64,000 bases of DNA from Cryptomeria japonica (taxonomy: Eukaryota > Streptophyta > Pinopsida > Cupressales > Cupressaceae), in the NCBI RefSeq assembly GCF_030272615.1, contig NC_081408.1:761848673-761912672 (forward strand), in the 5' to 3' direction. A program made the position numbers and the translations under genes. Positions 31,993 to 42,073 of this stretch are shown here, piece after piece (position 1 is the first letter of the stretch; each line of letters begins with the position of its first letter). The notes beneath the pieces were generated by a model. That model had not been told where the DNA came from, did not search any database, and saw only the letters and a program-made list of their open reading frames with translations.

Positions 31993-33137
31993 ACATCAAG
32001 GAGTAATGCTTAACAGAAATCCTTACTAAACACCTTGTTTTTAGAGGCCAAAAACCCTTCTAGTTGCTTGAGAAGGACAAATTCAGATACTTGGAAGAGA
32101 TACTAAGTTCGCCATGGGGAGATTCCATGGGGACTGATGCTTGGCTGCCCTTAGAAGTGAGTGTCGTGGAGGGGAGCCCGTGGGGTCAAGCATCTATGTA
32201 TTCTCCTTGAATCCCATAATGAGTCTACCTCTCAAGTACCTAATGTCTTTGCCTACCATAAGAAATGTGGAAATGAGCATGAGTGTCTTGAGTCTAAGTT
32301 GCAATATCTTGTATTCTTTGATTGTCAAAAGTTGAATTGCATCCCATTTCAAAAAGCAAGATAAATTGATTCAAAACAAGGTTAAACATAAGAGACATTC
32401 ATCCAACAAAAATTCAACAAGATTCAAAGATCATCTTCTTCAAACATGGTTATCCAACATTGTTCAAAAACTTGTCTCAACATTTATGTCACTTACATTT
32501 AGGTTCATCCTAGGTTGCATTTTGCAAAGTCATTGTCAAATATCAAGGTTAGGTTTCACCTAAGTCATGCTCCTTTTGCATATCAATAAGAGTCATCCAC
32601 TTGCATGTGTCCTCTTGCATTAAAGTCATATCATTGTCATATATTTATATTTGCATACCCTAAGTCTCTTCACTAAGCTTAGGTCATTATCATATCATAT
32701 TAGGGTCACTTGCATAGTAATTGTCCCTTTGCATATAGTGCCAAAACTAGGTTTTGTCATACTTGAGTAATCCAAATCTTTGATAAACCCTAAGTCATTG
32801 TTAGGAAGTCTAGACCTTATCAAACTCTTTGTCCTTTTGTCATCCATGTCATTTTGTCAAACCTAGCTTAGTATCCAAGCATATAGGGGAGACATTGTCA
32901 TTTTGTCCTTTTGTCACTTGGTCCTTTTGTCCTTTAAGGTCTAGACATCATTCCAATTTCTTAAGGGTCTCTCTTTTAGATTTGCATTTCAAAAGTTTGT
33001 CAAAATCTTAAAAAACAACCAAAATCATAGATTGCATTTTTGCCATAGATTGCATTCTCATTTATTTGGTTCGCATTTAGTTGCATATCATACATTATCC
33101 TTGAAAAATTCCCAAAATATTGCATTTGCATAGTGAC

Positions 33138-35435
33138 ATGACTATTGAAACAAGGTTCCAAGCACCAATGATGCAACAAAGTTTGACATATCAACCGACA
33201 ATGCAATCACAATTCTATCCAACCCAACAACAAGGCAATATTGATCAAACTTTTTATGATGAAACAAGTCTCCAAATACAAAAACTAGAGGAGAAACTAG
33301 CTCAAGAAAATGAGATTTTGGAACAAAGAGTGAAAAACATTGTGAAGAATAGATCACAAATGTCTAAAGTGTTTCGAAAATTTCCAGGTCAAAATCCAAA
33401 GATTGAGCCAATTGATGTAAGATCTCTTCTTGAACGATCAGACATACCAGCTCTCCTCTCACAAATAGAGATGATGAAACAATTTCAAGAAAAGAGACAA
33501 CATCAATTTCAACATTATGTGCCTCCACAACCAGAACAAGAAGGTGTTTACTATCAATCACATTTTCAACCATCACAACCAATTGTTCAAAAGCTCCAAC
33601 ATTTCCAACATATACAACCAACACAATCAATGGTCCAATTTCAACCATATGTCCAACTAGCTATACAATGTCAACAAATGGTTCACCCAATGGTGGAATA
33701 TCAATGTCAAGAATCACCACCAAAAATTAAAAAACAAAGCTTGCAACATGCACCAAGCCAAATTTTGAACATGTCAAACCAATTTGATCAACATCTAGTT
33801 CAACATCAAAACATGACATCAAATCAGAACCAAATTCTTTCTAAACAAGTTCAAATTCCAAATACAACCATGTCAAAACCTCGAAAGAAAGGTGGCTTTA
33901 TTGTAATGCTCTTAAGGAAATTACCAAGTGAGTTTATTGAGGAAGATCAAGATAATACACTTATGTCTAGCAATGCCTCATCCCCCCGCAAACAAATTGA
34001 CTCTCCAGTGGCATCTATCCCTACACCTTTAGAAGTTTCACAAGAACCTTCCATATTGTTCTCATCAAACAATACACCCAAGGATGCAATTATCCAAGAG
34101 CTATCCATAATTGATTGCCATGATAATCCAATTCATGATGCCCATCCTTGTCATGTTTCAGAAATAAAAGACCCAATGCCACCATGCACTTTATTGCCAT
34201 TACCTATTTTAGAGGACCCCAGTCAAAGTCCCTCTTCCTCATGTTCAAGCATTGATTCCTTGCCAAAATCTATCACAAATGTTCAAAGTGCATCCCCTTC
34301 ATGCCAAAGCATTGATCCCTTGTCAGAATCCTCCATGCATATCCAAAGTCCAACCTCATGTCAAGAGGATAATTTAGAGCGTGAAGAAATGAGTCCTAAA
34401 ACATATCAAGATCAAGATCCTGAAACCTTATCATCCCATCCAATTGTTGACCAAGATCCCATGTTCCCAGACACTCACAATGATTCCCCTATCCTTTTCC
34501 ATCCTATCCAAAGTCCTATTGACACTCCATTCCCCGAGCAAGATCAAGATATCCTTTCCATCTTTTCTGATGATCCCATTAAAAGTCAAGAGCAAAGCAA
34601 TTTTAAAGAGGAATCCAATGATCTTCCTCCTTGTCAAGGTCAAAGTATCCTTCCAAATTCATTTCCAACACAAGACCCTATCATTCCTTTAGATCCTCCA
34701 CAAGATCCACTTGTTCCTCCATCTCCTCGTCCTAATCCAACATATACACTCCAAGATCGCATTCCTTTTGATGATCCCATTATTTCTCCCATTCCATCTC
34801 TTGAAGAGCCTGTCATTGAACCATGTCCACTACACAATCCTAGTCCCCCTCACGATCCTAATCCCACTCATGATTCTAACATGTCAGTGCAAGATGTTCG
34901 TGAACCCTCGACATGCATAATGGGTTCTTCCACTTTGGTGCAATCCGATCCACTTCAAGATCTCATTATTTCTCTCATATCATATCCACCTCATAATGAA
35001 CTCGCGTCTTCTTCTCAAAGAAAAGAGTCTCCTACAAGTCAAGATATTCATAAAGGCAAAGGAGTAGACCTCCATGAGCAAGAACCCCTTCATATCAAAG
35101 AATATACTAATGGTCATGGCTACAGAGCTCACACTCAAGGCGTTGGTATCCCTTCAAAGTCAAAATCCAAATGTCCACCTTCCCCATCATCCCTTCCATC
35201 CATTCTAGGTCCCTATATCCCTCCATCTCCTATGCAACATCAGCAAAGGCACACATCCTTGAGTAAATTTCATCAATCCAAAAGAACTCCACTTCATTCC
35301 TATCCATCCATGCATTATTTCCTCCTCCAAGCAATTTGGATGCCAAGTATAAAAGTCATAAGTCTAAAAATCCACATGTATTCAAGGATCAACATGTCCA
35401 ATATAATTGACATGTCAAAACAAAGAACAATATGA
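33138..35435 (+). CDS. Long Pro/Gln/Ser-rich ORF of the non-autonomous element (765 aa), unknown
   Basis: ATG 33138 (MTIETRFQAP) is the first ATG after an in-frame stop at 33102. The N-terminal part is Gln-rich (MMQQSLTYQPTMQSQFYP) and contains a charged, probable coiled-coil stretch (LQIQKLEEKLAQENEILEQR), then VFRKFPGQNPKIEPIDVRSL and Gln/His-rich repeats. The middle and C-terminal parts are Pro/Ser/Asp-rich with many DPI and QDP motifs. There is no Cys knuckle, DSG, YVDD or DDE motif. It takes the place of gag-pol and could be a divergent gag-like RNA-binding or particle protein. That is inference from position and the coiled coil only. After about 35300 the encoded C-terminus looks out of frame: a neighbouring frame continues with lysine-rich sequence into the next ORF. 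Confidence 0.6.
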   Translation: MTIETRFQAPMMQQSLTYQPTMQSQFYPTQQQGNIDQTFYDETSLQIQKLEEKLAQENEILEQRVKNIVKNRSQMSKVFRKFPGQNPKIEPIDVRSLLERSDIPALLSQIEMMKQFQEKRQHQFQHYVPPQPEQEGVYYQSHFQPSQPIVQKLQHFQHIQPTQSMVQFQPYVQLAIQCQQMVHPMVEYQCQESPPKIKKQSLQHAPSQILNMSNQFDQHLVQHQNMTSNQNQILSKQVQIPNTTMSKPRKKGGFIVMLLRKLPSEFIEEDQDNTLMSSNASSPRKQIDSPVASIPTPLEVSQEPSILFSSNNTPKDAIIQELSIIDCHDNPIHDAHPCHVSEIKDPMPPCTLLPLPILEDPSQSPSSSCSSIDSLPKSITNVQSASPSCQSIDPLSESSMHIQSPTSCQEDNLEREEMSPKTYQDQDPETLSSHPIVDQDPMFPDTHNDSPILFHPIQSPIDTPFPEQDQDILSIFSDDPIKSQEQSNFKEESNDLPPCQGQSILPNSFPTQDPIIPLDPPQDPLVPPSPRPNPTYTLQDRIPFDDPIISPIPSLEEPVIEPCPLHNPSPPHDPNPTHDSNMSVQDVREPSTCIMGSSTLVQSDPLQDLIISLISYPPHNELASSSQRKESPTSQDIHKGKGVDLHEQEPLHIKEYTNGHGYRAHTQGVGIPSKSKSKCPPSPSSLPSILGPYIPPSPMQHQQRHTSLSKFHQSKRTPLHSYPSMHYFLLQAIWMPSIKVISLKIHMYSRINMSNIIDMSKQRTI

Positions 35436-35917
35436 TCTTTAAAGAAAAAGAAAAATACAAAAGGCCACAAAGGCCCACTGAGCAAAATAAAGCAAAGTCA
35501 AAATATATATGGGTTCCTAAATCCCTTGTGCAAGCAATGCACTCCAAGGAACCACAAAAGCATAAAAAATCAAAAACCATGTGGATCCCCAAGAAGCTCC
35601 TTGAAGCACAAAAGGAAACATCCAACTTGGCATCCAAAATTGCTGTTCCTCCATCCAAACCTTCCAAGTCTATTTCTCCACCACCTTTTTCATCCGTTTT
35701 GGGCCCTTATGTCCCAAAATCCATAGCCTTTCCTTTGCCAAAATCTCAATATCCAAAATACATTTGTCCTCCATCAGTCCATCACCCCTCAAGGTGTGTG
35801 CCAATGTTGATCTTGCCTTCATTTCCATCCATTGAAGCCCAATTCTTCCAATACCCTATCCATTATCCAATGCATATTTTCCATCCTTCGATCCCTTTGG
35901 TCCAATCCTTTACGTAA
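35432..35917 (+). CDS. Second ORF (161 aa) overlapping the first by ATGA
   Basis: The ATG at 35432 overlaps the TGA of the long ORF (ATGA). The product is Lys-rich, then Pro-rich, with a repeated motif (KYIWVPKSLVQAM and MWIPKKLLEAQ) and FSSVLGPYVPKS. The last echoes LPSILGPYIPPS near the end of the first ORF. The shared motif and the coding look of this frame upstream of the ATG suggest that both ORFs were one protein, now split by a frameshift near 35300 and one stop at about 35408. The ATGA overlap could be accidental. Function unknown. Confidence 0.5.
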   Translation: MIFKEKEKYKRPQRPTEQNKAKSKYIWVPKSLVQAMHSKEPQKHKKSKTMWIPKKLLEAQKETSNLASKIAVPPSKPSKSISPPPFSSVLGPYVPKSIAFPLPKSQYPKYICPPSVHHPSRCVPMLILPSFPSIEAQFFQYPIHYPMHIFHPSIPLVQSFT

Positions 35918-36099
35918 ATCCTTGCCTTAGTTTCATCTCGTTTTCCATGTCCTTATCCTACCAACGTCTTTGAGCATACTTTTAAAGGTCATGGTCCATT
36001 TGTTTTCAAGGCTACTATCCAAAAAACAAAAAGACGCTTGAGTCCTTCTTCCATCCCCTATCATGTGTCCATCTTCTATTGAAAAACTCAAAAAATCAA

Positions 36100-37300
36100 A
36101 AAGTGAAAAAAAAAAAAAAGACAAAAGAAGAAAAAAAAAGTAAAGAAAAATAATTCGTCCACTGGTGAAAACCTGGCAAACAGGCGCCTTGGGCAAGTAC
36201 CGTGATGAAAACCTGGCAAACAAGCATCATACATAATTTATGAACTTCTTGCACACCACACATGGGGGCAGGTTTCCTCCTCATATCCTATTGCCCTTCA
36301 TTATCCTATCATACCATGTCATTACCCTTCATATCCTATTGTCCCTCATGTTCATTTTCCCTTTCCACATTTGATCTTGACAAGGCTGAGGATCATCATG
36401 AGCATCATGCATCTTGTTTGCAGCTTTTAGTCTATCATAGCTTTTGGTCATTTGCCCATTTGCTTATTTCAACCTTTCATCCATATTCCCTGGCTTATTG
36501 CAACTTTCTGCCACTGTCCCTTAGCCAATCCTGACCTTCAATCCATGTCCCTTATCCATTCTTGGTCTTGTTTATCCTATCCATATCTTATCACTATCCA
36601 TACACTCCTTTTCTATCCCTTGATCTTGATCTAACATAAGGACGCAAAATTTAAACATAGTTTCAAAAACCTCTTGACCTGTCCCTCATGCCATGTCACT
36701 GCTTTACATTGTCATATCCAGTCTCTTGTCCCATCATGCCATAGCCCTTGGAAATCGCATCTGTATTGTCTCCATAATAAAAGGCCTTTGTCTTCCCTCT
36801 ATCCACCATCATTTCAGCAAGCCTATTTATTCCCCTGTCATATTCCCTACCTTGCTAGACACTGGGGGCAAAATCATAAAAATCAAATAATGTCCTGAAA
36901 AAAGATCATAAAAATTTAAAATGTCCTGAAAAAATTTCATAAAAAAATTTAAAATGTCCTGAGAAGAAAAATTTCATAAAAAAATTGAAAAATGTCCTGA
37001 AAAAAAATCAAAAACATTTTAAGAATGTCCTGAAATAATCCTAAAAATTGAAAAATGCCCTGAAATAATCCTAAAAATTGAAAAAAGTCCTTAAAAAATC
37101 TTTAAAAAATTGAAAAATGTCCTGAAATAATCCTAAAAATTGAAAAAAGTCCTGAAAAAATCTTTTAAAAAATCAAATAATGTCTTGAAATAATCCAAAA
37201 AAATCGAATAATGTCCTGAAAAAAGTCTTAAAAATTGAAAAATGTCCTGAAAAACATCTATAAAAATCATAAAGTCCTGAAAAAAATGAACAACAAAAAA
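36100..37300 (+). other. 3' UTR of the non-autonomous element with Tat motif and A-rich repeats
   Basis: An A-rich run at 36104-36150 is followed by CCTGGCAAACAGGCGCC at 36172-36188 and a second partial copy (CCTGGCAAACAAGC) near 36212. ACACTGGGGGCA lies near 36860, then tandem A-rich units with AAAATGTCCTGAAAAA from 36890 to 37280. The Tat element has the same elements in the same order at 945, 1125 and 1205-1345. Confidence 0.7.
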
Positions 37301-38156
37301 ATTGTAAAACTCCAAATCCAAAAAACAAACATTTTGCAATAACATTATTCCTTTTGTGCATAAGACAAATCGCTGAGCATACATCCAACGACAATCAATC
37401 CAACGTTGTGCTTTAATGAAATCATGCTTTAACCAGATGAACCTTTTCAATCAAATCAAACACTCAAACTGATCCAAACTGTCATATCAATCAAACGTTA
37501 CCATCAAAATCATTTGTCCTTGTTACTGCTATCATGGGTCTTATATAGGGTGTGGTATACTCGAAACTAGACTGTGTCCTGTCTTAGATGGGGTACCGCA
37601 TTTCCTGAAACCAGACAGCATGATCATCCTATCAGCACTTTCAACTTTTGACAATGAAGATCAAGATGTTTGTCTGATTTGCTTGAATTTGTGTATCTTA
37701 TCCTTTTATTGATTTATCTTTGGCTTCGATCATGTTCCTATGTTGCTCGATGATGTCATTGAGTGATTTAGAGTGACCGGGATGGCTCATGATCCCTTTC
37801 TTTTTTTTTGATTGTGATTGTCGTTTGTTTGTGATGTGTCTGTCTTTTGCAAAAAGGGTTGCATTTCAGCTCTGGCCTTCATTGCCATGATGCTACGCAT
37901 CCATTTTGCTACATTAAAATAAAGGTTCTCACCTACAAAGTGCATTACTGAAAGCAAGTTTTTCTTCATCTCTAACTGTCCTCTGTCTAATTTCTGCTTA
38001 CTAACATTTCTTCCGTCAGTCTTGTCAGTGTGTTTGCTCCTATCGTTTTCTATCATTTTTATCGATCAATTGGCCTCTTCTCTGCCTATTTCCGGCCAAT
38101 TCTTTGAGGGGGCATGCATATGTCATTATCATTGTCTGGGGCATTTTTATTATTGT

Positions 38157-38203
38157 TCTTTGAAACAACGCTTAAAATCGCATTGTCTCAAAGAGAGGCA
38201 AAA
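38157..38203 (+). promoter_or_regulatory. 3' hairpin plus polypurine tract of the non-autonomous element
   Basis: Stem 38157-38163 with 38088-type partner bases located at 38188-38194 (seven pairs), continued by 38165-38168 with 38183-38186 and 38170-38171 with 38180-38181. It is followed by AAAGAGAGGCAAAA and the LTR start TGTAG. One pair that is G-C in the Tat copy (3207/3224) is A-T here (38167/38184). Confidence 0.7.
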
Positions 38204-39415
38204 TGTAGACACCTAAAAATGGTCAACGCTTGCGGAGTCATACTTTAACATTGGCGCATTGCCTCATTTTAGAGTTTTTGCATCGCATTAACATTTCTCC
38301 TATGTTACGCACTTGGTCTTTATCATTTGTGAGCATCGAGTCTTTCTTCTACGTTCTTCATTTATCGCTTTCAAATTAGGTCTTGTCGATAGCAATCTTC
38401 AGTCATGATTTTGGGTCGATCTTTGTCCTTGTCAATCTTGTCATATTGCGATCGATTTGTCATCGATCCTTGTCCTCTTCAATCATGTCAATTTGGATCA
38501 ATTTGTCATTGTTCCTCAGCACATTTATTAATCAAATCATTTATCAATCCAAAATCATGATCGAATCGATATCAATTATCCTTTGTCAAGACCTAATTGT
38601 CATTCTTGCATTGCTAATTCATCTTCTAGGGTTTCGTGATTTCATCATTTAACCTGGTTTGTTATTTCCTCCTTTAGGATTAATAAATTATTTATTTATC
38701 CTAAGTTTTCTTGTCACAATTAAATGTTCATTTAATTGGTTAATTATTCCTCTTTTGTGAATTAATTAATAAATGACAAATTATTAATTAATTTACCTAA
38801 TTTCTAATTTCCATCAATTCTCTAATTTCTTAATTTTCTTAATTCCTAATTTCAAATTCCTCCTATTTCTCTCCTAATTCCATGGGAATGACATTCAATT
38901 TGTCATAAATTGTCATAATTGATAATCAATCAATTTTGACATAGAATGTGTCATAATTTGTCATCAATTATCAATCAATCAAATTGTGCATGGAAAGTGC
39001 ATAATTTGTCATATTGATTTGCAATTTCCATTTGAATTGCATCATGCTAATCTTGTCATTTATCCAATTCTTCTATAAATTGGATGAATTTCTTCACTCA
39101 AATCCCTTGATTCTTGAATCCCGAATTCCTAATCAAACTACCGAACTTACGCTTCTAGTACTCTTGAGCTTTTCATCAATCTTGCTTTCAATTGTATGTG
39201 CACTTGTAGGTGAGATCCACAAACCCATTGAAGAGGAAAGAACAACAATGGAGCCGCATGGAAGGAGTATTCAATTCTACATCTGGTTTGCATAATTTTC
39301 ATTTTGAATGCTTTGTTTTCATACCTCTATTGAGTGTGCTTGGAATTAGGTTCATTTCAATGAGTGTTCCTTTTGATTGAGTTATCATGTCTTGTGTTTT
39401 GATTGATCTACTTAT
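38204..39415 (+). repeat. 3' LTR of the non-autonomous element, lacking its last 30 bp
   Basis: 1,212 bp aligned to 29851-31021, with a 51-bp segment absent from the 5' LTR, one 10-bp unit fewer, and about six substitutions. A TATAAAT box is at 39074. It stops at CTTAT, where the 359-bp satellite begins. Confidence 0.92.
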
Positions 39416-40329
39416 TAGGGCAGCAATTTTTCGTTTGGCGAAAAAATCGTCAGTCTCACTCAATGGAATGTTGTTGCCTGGTCGATTTCTCGTTCAGCTC
39501 GTCGCGATGATGAACCGTCGGCTCTGACATGTCTAGTTAGGCATAATTACCCTACGTATGCTCCTATTTTTCCCCCCCACTCGATCGAACGCTCGGGGTC
39601 ATACCCTACCAGTGTCGTCCCTTGAGTGCCCTAAGTGCTCAAAATTGTCAAACTTTGACGGGCCCTAACTCAGAATCCGTGGCACCTACGAACTATCCAT
39701 TTGAACCTACGGGGCCATGAGAGGGGTCCCTACAAAAGCCTATCTCGATATTTCAATTTTCCCTACAGTTTTATTAGGGCAGCAATTTTTCGGTTGGCGA
39801 AAAAATCGTTAGTCTCACTCAATGGAATGTTGTCGCCTGGTCGATTTCTCGTTCATCTCGTCGCAATGATGAACCGTCGACTCCGACATGTCTAGTTAGG
39901 CATAATTACCATACGCATGCTCCTATTTTGCCCCCCCACTCGATCAAACGCTCAGGGTCATACCCTACCGGCGTCGTCCCTTGAGCACCCTAAGTGCTCA
40001 AAATTGTCAAACTTTGACGGGCCCTAACTCAGAATCTGTGGCACCTGCGAACGATCCGTTTGAACCTACGGGGCCACGAGAGGGGTCCCTACAAAAGCCT
40101 ATCTCGGTATTTCAAGTTTCCCTACGGTTTTATTAGGGAAGCAATTTTTCGGTTGGCAAAAAAATCGTCAGTCTCACTCAATGGAATGTTGTCGCCTGGT
40201 CGATTTCTCATTCAGCTCGTCGCGATGATGAACCATCGGCTCCGACATGTCCAATTAGACATAATTACCCTACGCATGCTCCTGCTTTGCCCCCCCCCCA
40301 CTCGATCCGATGCTCGGGGTCATACCCTA
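39415..40329 (+). repeat. 359-bp tandem satellite, about 2.5 copies
   Basis: TTAGGG(C/A)AGCAATTTTTCG starts at 39415, 39774 and 40133, an exact 359-bp period. The third copy is cut at about 40329. Copies differ by scattered substitutions, mostly C/T and G/A. Open frames at 39701-39895 and 40060-40338 are the same chance frame in successive copies. Confidence 0.9.
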
Positions 40330-42073
40330 TGCATGTGACATCCATGAAGGTATATGAAGGGATATTTTGTAAACAATCAGAAACCTTTAATGATAATCAA
40401 GTTGAAGCCTTGAGATTTATGCAATATGGTTCAAGTCCAAAACTGTACCCTGAGAGCATTTTGATTTTACTTATGTCTTGTGTATTATAATAAAGACCAA
40501 TTTGCCAATGTGACATCTTCATATGAGAGAAAAGCTTCATTTTATCTCAATACAGTTGTACCTGTTTCATTATTAGAAAAAATAAATATACAAAAATCTG
40601 TTATTAGTGTCCTCTAGATTATGGATTTGAATTGATGTTCTCAATTAGTTATTATATGTTCAGCTTTTCTTCATAAGGCACAACCATCTGGTGGTTATCA
40701 TATGAGGACAACCATCCATGACTTTCGAAGTAATTGATATTTATTCCTACACCTCACACTCACAAGATTAATAATAAAATGACATTTATGATTCATCAAA
40801 TGCTAACAAAGTCTAATCAAAGTTCAACTTCAAGATGTATACAACATATCATATTCAACTTCAAGATGCATACAACTTACCATATTCAAGCTCATGCCAA
40901 CCACCACTTGGATATTGTTATATGTCGATTAAAGTACAATATATGTAATAAAACCATATAGTCTTACAAAAAAGCCATCATAGACCATCTATGTTGATTA
41001 AATTACAATTCATTTGTAACAGGGGCATACTCACAATCTGAAGTTACAAAGCCCTGTGGGAAGCATCAAATTAGAAATTTATTAATCTGACTCATACTAC
41101 TGTCAAAAGCATCAAAGATGCTACTGCTAGAGAACACCATGCTCCATTGTGGAGAGAATATTAGGTGCATCTAATGTCAGCATCTGAAAATGAAACAATG
41201 TTATTCAATTGCCAAAATCTAACTGACTTTATTTTATAAACCATTAATGAATAAAAATAGACAAGGTTACCTGAGTGAAAGTTCGATGACCACTTTGACT
41301 AGTAGGTGTTGATGTTGAAGGCCCAACATTAACCTATTTACCTGACTATCAATGTCAAATGTTTGATTCAATAGATCATCTATCATGACAATTTGATCCA
41401 CTGCAGATGTGTCTTGGCCACATGCATTTGAATCATCTTCATGATAATAAATACAACAAGACCCACAATTTAATCTCATTAATGCACAAAGGAATATGTA
41501 CCATCACCAAGAGAGGGTCTCGTCAACAACGAATGATCTAGCATGAACCTGTATTTTTAAGAATTGTTAGTCTACACATAAAATGCATGGATGAACATAA
41601 TGGATTTATGATAATCACTTCAACTGAAATGCATGATAATAAATGAAAAGGTGGGATCATATACCATAAAAATACGTCCCTTCTAATTATATCAACAGAA
41701 CCCACTATGTTGATGCAAAAATCGTAATGTGATACTGTTGTATATCATCAAAAAATACCTTCATGAGCATAAAGGTTATGCGATAATTATATCATAAAAA
41801 ATTATCAAATAGTGTTCTCTAATAACAAAAATTGTAAATCTCATCAAATGCATGATAATAAGTCGTGTTGCAAAAATACGTCCCTTCCAATTATATCGAG
41901 TGTACTCGCTATGTGCATGCAAAAACCGTGTTGCCAAAAAAAAACGTTCATCAATAGACCTGCATTTTGAACACATCCTTAATGTACACGTAACAAACTT
42001 GAACGTTAAGGTTTAATGATCATTGTTTGAAATGAAATGCATGATAAAAAAATAAGGCACCATTAAAGACCTA
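40330..42073. other. Non-coding stretch with weak minus-strand coding remnant
   Basis: No gene is recognised. A segment AATACGTCCCTTC(T/C)AATTATAT occurs at about 41675 and again at about 41876, so there is a partial direct duplication. A short minus-strand frame at 41479-41267 (CIYYHEDDSNACGQD, IDSQVNRLMLGLQ) could be a downstream exon of the transposase pseudogene, but I cannot show this. Confidence 0.35.

Larger units (their letters stand above)
29851..39415 (+). mobile_element. Young non-autonomous LTR retrotransposon related to Tat elements
   Basis: Two near-identical LTRs flank about 7.15 kb. Inside are a primer site, a GCGC-core repeat array, a leader block shared with the Tat element, a long ORF (33138-35435) followed by a second (35432-35917), a 3' UTR with the Tat motif CCTGGCAAACAGGCGCC, A-rich repeats, and a hairpin plus polypurine tract. 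No protease, RT, RNase H or integrase is present. I infer a large non-autonomous derivative mobilised by a Tat-lineage partner. LTR divergence of about six substitutions in some 1,160 aligned bases indicates a recent insertion. The right LTR lacks its last 30 bp. Confidence 0.85.

Noticed and set aside
33142-34643. Minus-strand open frames antisense to the long Pro/Gln-rich ORF
   Set aside because: Hydrophobic or repetitive shadows of the plus-strand coding sequence.
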